This document shows positions 7,061-11,215 of a stretch of DNA of 11,215 nucleotides, piece after piece. The notes under the pieces are model-generated. The model made no database searches and had not been told where the DNA came from. It worked only from the letters and a program-made list of their open reading frames with translations. Positions within the stretch are counted from its first letter, which is position 1. Each line of letters begins with the position of its first letter. This DNA is from Oceanospirillaceae bacterium (GTDB taxonomy: Bacteria > Pseudomonadota > Gammaproteobacteria > Pseudomonadales > Balneatricaceae). The stretch spans positions 1-11,215 of the forward strand of contig DNNY01000120.1 in assembly GCA_003497765.1 (NCBI GenBank), in the 5' to 3' direction. The position numbers and the translations under genes are program-made.

Positions 7061-7855
7061 ATGTCGAAATTACTTCAAAAACCAGCTGCTGGTGCACAGC
7101 GCCATAATATCACCCCCGCTTCAGCTGGTTGGGAGCATGTAGGTTTTGCCCAGTATACCTTGCAGGCAGAAGAACAATTGTCGTGTCAGCAAGATGGACG
7201 GGAGTTATGTGTGGTGATCCTGACTGGTCGTGCTGATGTAAAAGTTGGTGAACAAAGTTGGTCGGCTATTGGTGGCCGTGATGATCTATTTGCTGATCAA
7301 CCACCGGCTGCGGTGTATGTGCCAGCTGGTGAAGGTGCTGAAATTAAGATCGGAGAAGCCGCTGAAATCGCTGTCTGTAGTGCCCCAGGGGCTGGCAACA
7401 GTGGTCCTGCGCGGCTCATCGATCCGGCTACTATGTCACAGGAAGTTAGGGGTCAAGGTACCAATACCCGCTATGTGCGCAATATTTTACCGGAGACAGA
7501 GCCAGCCGATGGTTTGTTAGTGGTTGAGGTGATTACCCCCTCTGGCCACTGGTCATCTTATCCTCCCCATAAGCATGATCGGGATGCGAGTCCTAGTGAG
7601 ACCTTATTGGAAGAAACCTATTACCATCGTCTAAATCCAGCTAGTGGCTATGTCCATCAGCGGGTTTATACCGATGATCGAAGTCTGGATGAAACCCTAT
7701 CACCTGAAGATGGGGATGTGGTTTTGGTGCCACGTGGTTATCACCCTGTGGGTGTGCCCCATGGTTATACCAGCTACTATTTAAATGTGATGGCGGGTCC
7801 TTTGCGGGAATGGCATTTTAAAAATGACCCAGATCATGAGTGGATCATATCTTAA
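7061..7855 (+). CDS. iolB: IolB, 5-deoxy-glucuronate isomerase
   Basis: 264-residue double-cupin metalloenzyme (KduI/IolB family) that isomerises 5-deoxy-D-glucuronate to 5-dehydro-2-deoxy-D-gluconate, the IolC substrate. The second cupin carries the likely metal ligands: PPHKHD with His170 and His172, LLEETYYHRL with Glu184/Glu185, and PRGYHPVGVPHGY with His228 and His234. GTNTRYVRNILPE in the middle and the end YYLNVMAGPLREWHFKNDPDHEWI are family signatures. Length agrees with Bacillus IolB (271). The start is 3 bases after the iolD stop with a weak ribosome site inside the end of iolD, so translation is probably coupled. It lies next to the enzymes on both sides of its step. Confidence 0.95.
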   Translation: MSKLLQKPAAGAQRHNITPASAGWEHVGFAQYTLQAEEQLSCQQDGRELCVVILTGRADVKVGEQSWSAIGGRDDLFADQPPAAVYVPAGEGAEIKIGEAAEIAVCSAPGAGNSGPARLIDPATMSQEVRGQGTNTRYVRNILPETEPADGLLVVEVITPSGHWSSYPPHKHDRDASPSETLLEETYYHRLNPASGYVHQRVYTDDRSLDETLSPEDGDVVLVPRGYHPVGVPHGYTSYYLNVMAGPLREWHFKNDPDHEWIIS

Positions 7856-7881
7856 ATCACTGGCAGTCCTAACACTGCGAG

Positions 7882-7902
7882 TTATTGCTTAAAGAGTAAT
7901 AA
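7882..7902 (+). promoter_or_regulatory. Hairpin enclosing the ribosome-binding site of iolE
   Basis: ttattgctt (7882-7890) can pair with gagtaataa (7894-7902) around an AAA loop: 9 pairs including two G-U. The only purine-rich ribosome site for iolE, AAAGAG (7891-7896), lies in the loop and 3' arm, and the ATG follows at 7905. Folding would partly hide the site. The stem is A/T-rich and modest in strength. This 49-base gap is the only sizeable one within the catabolic run from iolC to the dioxygenase gene. Confidence 0.35.
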
Positions 7903-7904
7903 TT

Positions 7905-8804
7905 ATGAAGCTAAAATTTGGCATGTCGCCCATCTCTTGGTCGAACGACGATTTACCGGAATTGGGTGGCGACACATCTTTAGAAACTTGTTTGCGGGAA
8001 ACCCGCCTTGCAGGTTATACAGGCACTGAAACTGGGGGTAAATTTCCCCGTGACAAAGACGCTTTGGGCAAGGTGCTTAAAGAGCACGACTTGCAGCTAG
8101 TTTCGGGTTGGTATTCAGGCCAGCTACTGAGTATTAGTGCGGAAGAGGAAATTGCCAATATTCGCAATCAACTGCATTTATTCCGTGATCTGGGTGCTGC
8201 TGTGCTGGTCTATGGGGAAACCTGGAAAACAGTGCAAAATGTCCGCAATGCGCCTTTATGTGATAAGCCCATTTTGCCAGAATCAGAGTTTGCTGCTTAT
8301 GGCGAAAAGCTAACCAAGGTTGCTGAGTATTGTGCTAGTGAAGGCGTGCCATTATCTTTCCATCATCATATGGGCACTGGTGTAGAAACCGAACGGGAAC
8401 TCGACCTAATGATGCAAAATACGGGCGCTGCTGTGGGCTTGTTGGTAGATACAGGACATTTAGTATTTGCTGGTGGTGATTTGCTATCTGTTGTAGAGCG
8501 TTATGGTTCTCGCATTAATCATATCCATACCAAAGATATTCGTGCTGATATTCTGGCCACTGTTGACCGTAATAAAGACTCGTTCCTTGATTGCGTATTG
8601 CGCGGGGTGTTTACCGTTCCCGGTGATGGCATGATTGACTACGGGCAGTTTATGCAAGCCTTGGCGCAGCAAAACTATGAAGGCTGGGTGATTGTTGAAG
8701 CTGAGCAGGATCCAGCTTTAGCTGATCCTTATGAATATGCATGTATGGGCTATAAGGCCTTGCAACAAGCCGCGACCGCAGCCGGTTATACCATTGCTAA
8801 TTAA
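7905..8804 (+). CDS. iolE: IolE, inosose (2-keto-myo-inositol) dehydratase
   Basis: 299-residue TIM-barrel enzyme of the AP-endonuclease-2/xylose-isomerase-like family. It removes water from 2-keto-myo-inositol to give the trihydroxycyclohexane-dione that IolD opens. The start FGMSPISWSNDDLPELGGD and GYTGTETGGKFPRD are IolE hallmarks. Probable metal and catalytic residues occur at the strand ends: SFHHHMGT (His153-155), VDTGH (Asp182, His185), NHIHTKD (His206, His208, Asp211) and WVIVEAEQDP (Glu265, Glu267). Length matches Bacillus IolE (297). The related isomerase IolI was considered, but the N-terminus and the HHHMGT segment fit IolE better. The next gene, iolG, begins 6 or 12 bases after the stop. 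Confidence 0.95.
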   Translation: MKLKFGMSPISWSNDDLPELGGDTSLETCLRETRLAGYTGTETGGKFPRDKDALGKVLKEHDLQLVSGWYSGQLLSISAEEEIANIRNQLHLFRDLGAAVLVYGETWKTVQNVRNAPLCDKPILPESEFAAYGEKLTKVAEYCASEGVPLSFHHHMGTGVETERELDLMMQNTGAAVGLLVDTGHLVFAGGDLLSVVERYGSRINHIHTKDIRADILATVDRNKDSFLDCVLRGVFTVPGDGMIDYGQFMQALAQQNYEGWVIVEAEQDPALADPYEYACMGYKALQQAATAAGYTIAN

Positions 8805-8816
8805 GCGAGAATGCCA

Positions 8817-9818
8817 ATGATTAATCTAGCTCTTTTTGGTGCCGGCCGTATTGGCCATATTCATGGCCATAACGTAGCCGCCCATAAGCAGGCAAACCTA
8901 GTGGCTTTGCATGACCCCTATCAGCCCAATGCTGATAGTCTAAGCCAAGCCTTGGGCTGCCAAACTATGACTGCGGCAGAGATTTTTGCTGATCCTAGTA
9001 TCCATGGCGTTCTTGTCTGTTCTGCTACAGATACACATGCCGAGCTCATCGAGCAGGCTGTGGCTTCAGGCAAACATGTATTTTGTGAAAAGCCTATTGA
9101 TCTATCCTTGGCTAGAGTGCAGCAAGTTGTGGCCAATGTGGGTAGCGGGGATATTACTTCTATGGTGGCTTTTAATCGCCGCTTTGACCCTCAATTTGCA
9201 CAGTTGCAACAACGTATTGCTGCGGGTGAAATTGGTAATGTGGAAATGGTAAGTATTATTTCCAAAGACCCCGCGCCACCCCCAATTGAGTATATTAAAG
9301 TATCTGGCGGCTTATTCCGCGATATGACCATTCACGATTTTGATATGGCGCGGTTTTTATTAGGTGAAGAAATCGAGGAAGTGACCGCCCAAGCCTCTTG
9401 TATGGTTGACCCAGCCATAGGGGAAGCGGGTGACTTTGATACGGCTCTAGTTACTTTGAAGACGGCATCAGGCAAGTTGGCACAAATCTCTAATAGTCGT
9501 CGTGCTAGTTTTGGTTATGATCAACGTTTTGAGGTACATGGCAGTATGGGGATGCTTACAGCAGGCAATATAAATGAGCATAGCCTGACCAGTTATACCG
9601 CTGAAGGTGTTAATGGGGCCAAGCCAATGCACTTTTTCCTTGAGCGTTATGAGCAGGCTTATAAGGCTGAATTAGAGACCTTTATTGCTGCTCTTAATGG
9701 TGCTGATGTGGTTGTGCCAACTATGTATGATGGCTTGCAAGCCATTCGTCTGGCAGAGGCGGCTTTGCTCTCTGTAGCAGAAGGCAAAACCATTAACTTA
9801 AGTAGTATCGGAGCCTAA
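8817..9818 (+). CDS. iolG: IolG, myo-inositol 2-dehydrogenase
   Basis: 333-residue NAD-dependent dehydrogenase of the Gfo/Idh/MocA family, which oxidises myo-inositol to 2-keto-myo-inositol, the first step of the pathway. The N-terminal Rossmann fold has LFGAGRIGHIHG. VFCEKPIDL contains the catalytic Lys92, and GGLFRDMTIHDFDMARFLLG contains Asp169 and His173, matching the Lys-Asp-His triad of Bacillus IolG. AFNRRFDPQF is also typical. Two ATGs are possible, at 8811 and 8817. The later one was chosen because the purine-rich GCGAGA (8805-8810) is then 6 bases away, whereas it abuts the first. Scyllo-inositol dehydrogenases (IolX/IolW) share the fold; the setting inside iolCDBE favours IolG. The dioxygenase gene starts 3 bases after the stop. 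Confidence 0.93.
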   Translation: MINLALFGAGRIGHIHGHNVAAHKQANLVALHDPYQPNADSLSQALGCQTMTAAEIFADPSIHGVLVCSATDTHAELIEQAVASGKHVFCEKPIDLSLARVQQVVANVGSGDITSMVAFNRRFDPQFAQLQQRIAAGEIGNVEMVSIISKDPAPPPIEYIKVSGGLFRDMTIHDFDMARFLLGEEIEEVTAQASCMVDPAIGEAGDFDTALVTLKTASGKLAQISNSRRASFGYDQRFEVHGSMGMLTAGNINEHSLTSYTAEGVNGAKPMHFFLERYEQAYKAELETFIAALNGADVVVPTMYDGLQAIRLAEAALLSVAEGKTINLSSIGA

Positions 9819-9821
9819 ACC

Positions 9822-10949
9822 ATGGCTAATATGGCGGCATTTCTAGCATCTATGGAACAGCGTAATAGTATCGCTGATTATCCCCATGCGGTGGATTTTC
9901 AGGCCCATATCCCCATTTACGATGGGCATCAGTTGCGTGCTATGGATAGTCAACAATTGGCTGCAGTGCAAGCTGAATGGGCTCATTGTTGGCAACACCA
10001 AGCTGGGGTTATGGTAGTCCGTAATCTCTACCCTCAAGCTGCGGTAGTGGATGCCATGACCGAGGTCTATTACCAACTACTGCGCAAGCAAGAAGCTAGC
10101 CAGTCAGGGCATAATAAAGGCGATCACTTTGCACCTAAGGGTGCTAATGGTCGGGTTTGGAATGCTTTAGAAAAAGCCGCTGTTTTAGACCCCAAAACCT
10201 TTATTGACTATTACTCTAATGCTCTTTTAGCCGATATTTGCACGGCATGGTTGGGGCCTGACTATCAGCTTACTTCACAGGTTAATTTAGTTTATCCCGG
10301 TGGACAGCCTCAGCAACCCCATCGTGACTATCATTTGGGCTTTACCAGCGATGCTGAAGTGGCACGCTATCCCATGCATGTGCAGATTATGTCGGCTATG
10401 TTGACCTTACAGGGGGCGGTAGCACATATCGATATGCCCGTAGAATCTGGGCCAACTATGTTGCTACCCTACTCGCAGCGCTATGAGGCCGGTTATGGAC
10501 TCTATCGTCAGCCTGAGTTTATGGCTTATTTTGCTGAGCATGCTGTGCAGCTACCTCTGCAAAAAGGTGATGGGTTATTCTTTAATCCTGCCCTGATGCA
10601 TGCCGCAGGTGAGAATAAGTCAGCTGATATTCAGCGTATGGCTAATCTATTGCAAATATCCTCGGCTTTTGCCAAACCTATGGAAAGCCTTGATCAACGT
10701 AATATGCAACTTACTTGTTATCCCTATTTAGCTATCGCTAATTTATCGGAGCCAGAATTGGCAGCCATCGCCACAGCCATAAGTGATAATTATCCTTTCC
10801 CCACCAACCTAGACCGTGATCAATCTGAAACCAGCCTGAGACCCCCTAGTAGTCGTGATCTTCTTCTAGAATCAATCGCCCGCAAAGATAAGCTCCAGAC
10901 ATTTAATGACGCACTAAATCAACTTTATTGGCGTAAGCAGAGTAGTTAG
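9822..10949 (+). CDS. PhyH-family Fe(II)/2-oxoglutarate dioxygenase of unknown substrate
   Basis: 375-residue member of the phytanoyl-CoA dioxygenase (PhyH) family; these cytoplasmic enzymes hydroxylate or demethylate small molecules using O2 and 2-oxoglutarate. The iron triad is visible: PHRDYH with His167 and Asp169, and MHAAGENKS with His260. Arg272, 12 residues later in IQRMANLLQIS, is placed to bind the 2-oxoglutarate carboxylate. A long N-terminal region (about 1-100), with WQHQAGVMVVRNLYPQAAV where the PhyH domain usually starts, precedes the core, and about 75 residues follow it. GGAG lies 8 bases before the ATG and the gap to iolG is 3 bases, so it is the last gene of the iol operon. 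PhyH enzymes are not part of standard inositol breakdown. Demethylation of O-methyl inositols or oxidation of another cyclitol is a guess from context only. All catalytic residues are present. Confidence 0.85.
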   Translation: MANMAAFLASMEQRNSIADYPHAVDFQAHIPIYDGHQLRAMDSQQLAAVQAEWAHCWQHQAGVMVVRNLYPQAAVVDAMTEVYYQLLRKQEASQSGHNKGDHFAPKGANGRVWNALEKAAVLDPKTFIDYYSNALLADICTAWLGPDYQLTSQVNLVYPGGQPQQPHRDYHLGFTSDAEVARYPMHVQIMSAMLTLQGAVAHIDMPVESGPTMLLPYSQRYEAGYGLYRQPEFMAYFAEHAVQLPLQKGDGLFFNPALMHAAGENKSADIQRMANLLQISSAFAKPMESLDQRNMQLTCYPYLAIANLSEPELAAIATAISDNYPFPTNLDRDQSETSLRPPSSRDLLLESIARKDKLQTFNDALNQLYWRKQSS

Positions 10950-10960
10950 CTATTTGATTC

Positions 10961-10975
10961 TTAAGCCCCGCTTAA
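10961..10975 (+). repeat. Small perfect hairpin after the operon
   Basis: ttaagc (10961-10966) and gcttaa (10970-10975) pair around a CCC loop, 12 bases after the dioxygenase stop. No U-run follows (acttctatttg), so it is at most a 3'-end stabiliser and not a clear terminator. Confidence 0.35.
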
Positions 10976-11023
10976 ACTTCTATTTGCTGGCATAAAATTT
11001 AAGACATTCTAAATCTTTATATG

Positions 11024-11052
11024 TCATATTTTATTAGATATGAGATATTTTT
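11024..11052 (+). terminator. Possible weak terminator of the iol operon
   Basis: tcatat (11024-11029) and atatga (11038-11043) form a 6-bp stem with an 8-base loop, followed by gatattttt. The layout is that of an intrinsic terminator, but the stem is almost all A-T and thus weak. It lies between the convergent dioxygenase and aldo/keto reductase genes, where a terminator is expected. Confidence 0.3.
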
Positions 11053-11057
11053 GGGTT

Positions 11058-11215
11058 TTACGGCACTTCTTGGCCGGCAGCCGCAGTCCAGAGCTCAAAC
11101 CAAGTTTCACGATCAATGTTAATATCCAAGGCCTTGGATAATTGCTTAATCCGCTCGGGGTTATTACTGCCAACTATGGGTATAATCTGGGCAGGATGGG
11201 CTAATAACCAAGCCA
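11058..11215 (-). CDS. Aldo/keto reductase (YdhF-like), C-terminal fragment cut by window edge
   Basis: The minus-strand frame ending in TAA (11060-11058) gives 51 residues that continue past the right edge. AWLLAHPAQIIPIVGSNNPERI followed by LDINIDRETWFELWTAAAGQEVP is the usual C-terminus of aldo/keto reductases of the YdhF group: the last barrel helix with the NADP-binding SNNPERI segment and the WF(E/R)L-x-TAA-G-x-(E/D)VP tail. These enzymes reduce carbonyls with NADPH. The gene converges on the iol operon. A part in sugar or cyclitol metabolism is possible but not shown by the sequence. Confidence 0.8.
   Translation of the reverse strand, partial: AWLLAHPAQIIPIVGSNNPERIKQLSKALDINIDRETWFELWTAAAGQEVP

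Noticed and set aside
7905..8804. IolI (inosose isomerase) or hydroxypyruvate isomerase instead of IolE
   Set aside because: The FGMSPISWSNDD start, GTETGGKFPRD and HHHMGTGVE segments match inosose dehydratase, and iolE would otherwise be missing from the pathway.
8811..8816. ATG at 8811 as start of iolG
   Set aside because: The purine-rich GCGAGA directly touches this ATG, too close for a Shine-Dalgarno; the ATG at 8817 has proper spacing. The difference is two residues.
1..11215. CRISPR arrays, tRNA/rRNA genes, insertion sequences or attachment sites
   Set aside because: No spaced direct-repeat series, cloverleaf-like segment, transposase frame or terminal inverted repeats was seen. The window is a compact metabolic locus without signs of mobile DNA.

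Overview
The window carries a nearly complete myo-inositol catabolism (iol) locus from a Gram-negative bacterium. It is most likely a proteobacterium, and a non-enteric gammaproteobacterium is my best guess. The reasons are the periplasmic binding protein with an AXA-type signal peptide, an RpiR-family regulator, short Shine-Dalgarno sites, moderate GC with many TTG/TTA leucine codons, and the IolC-DUF2090 fusion. The species cannot be read from the window.

Left part (1-2036, minus strand): an ABC importer operon reading leftwards. A periplasmic sugar/inositol binding protein (1122-2036) is followed by an RbsC-type permease (1-976) that runs off the left edge. The 145-base gap between them holds a strong stem-loop. 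The ATPase is not in the window and would be expected just beyond the left edge.

Middle (2037-2401): a 365-base divergent control region with candidate promoters for both directions, an imperfect palindrome that could be the regulator's operator, a GC-rich leader hairpin in front of the binding-protein gene, and a 10-bp tandem repeat in front of the regulator.

Right part (2402-10949, plus strand): an RpiR/SIS regulator, then a tight run of iolC (kinase fused to a DUF2090 aldolase-like domain), iolD, iolB, iolE, iolG and a PhyH-family Fe(II)/2-oxoglutarate dioxygenase gene. Gaps are 2-12 bases apart from 52 bases before iolC and 49 before iolE. At the right edge (11058-11215, minus strand) lies the C-terminal end of a YdhF-like aldo/keto reductase, convergent with the operon.

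How it works together: the ABC importer brings in inositol. IolG oxidises it to 2-keto-myo-inositol, IolE dehydrates this, IolD opens the ring, IolB isomerises to 5-dehydro-2-deoxygluconate, and IolC phosphorylates this. The DUF2090 half probably then cleaves the phosphate to malonic semialdehyde and DHAP. The last enzyme, malonic semialdehyde dehydrogenase (IolA/MmsA), is absent from the window. The unexpected member is the PhyH-type dioxygenase, which is no part of the textbook pathway and may extend the locus to a modified cyclitol.
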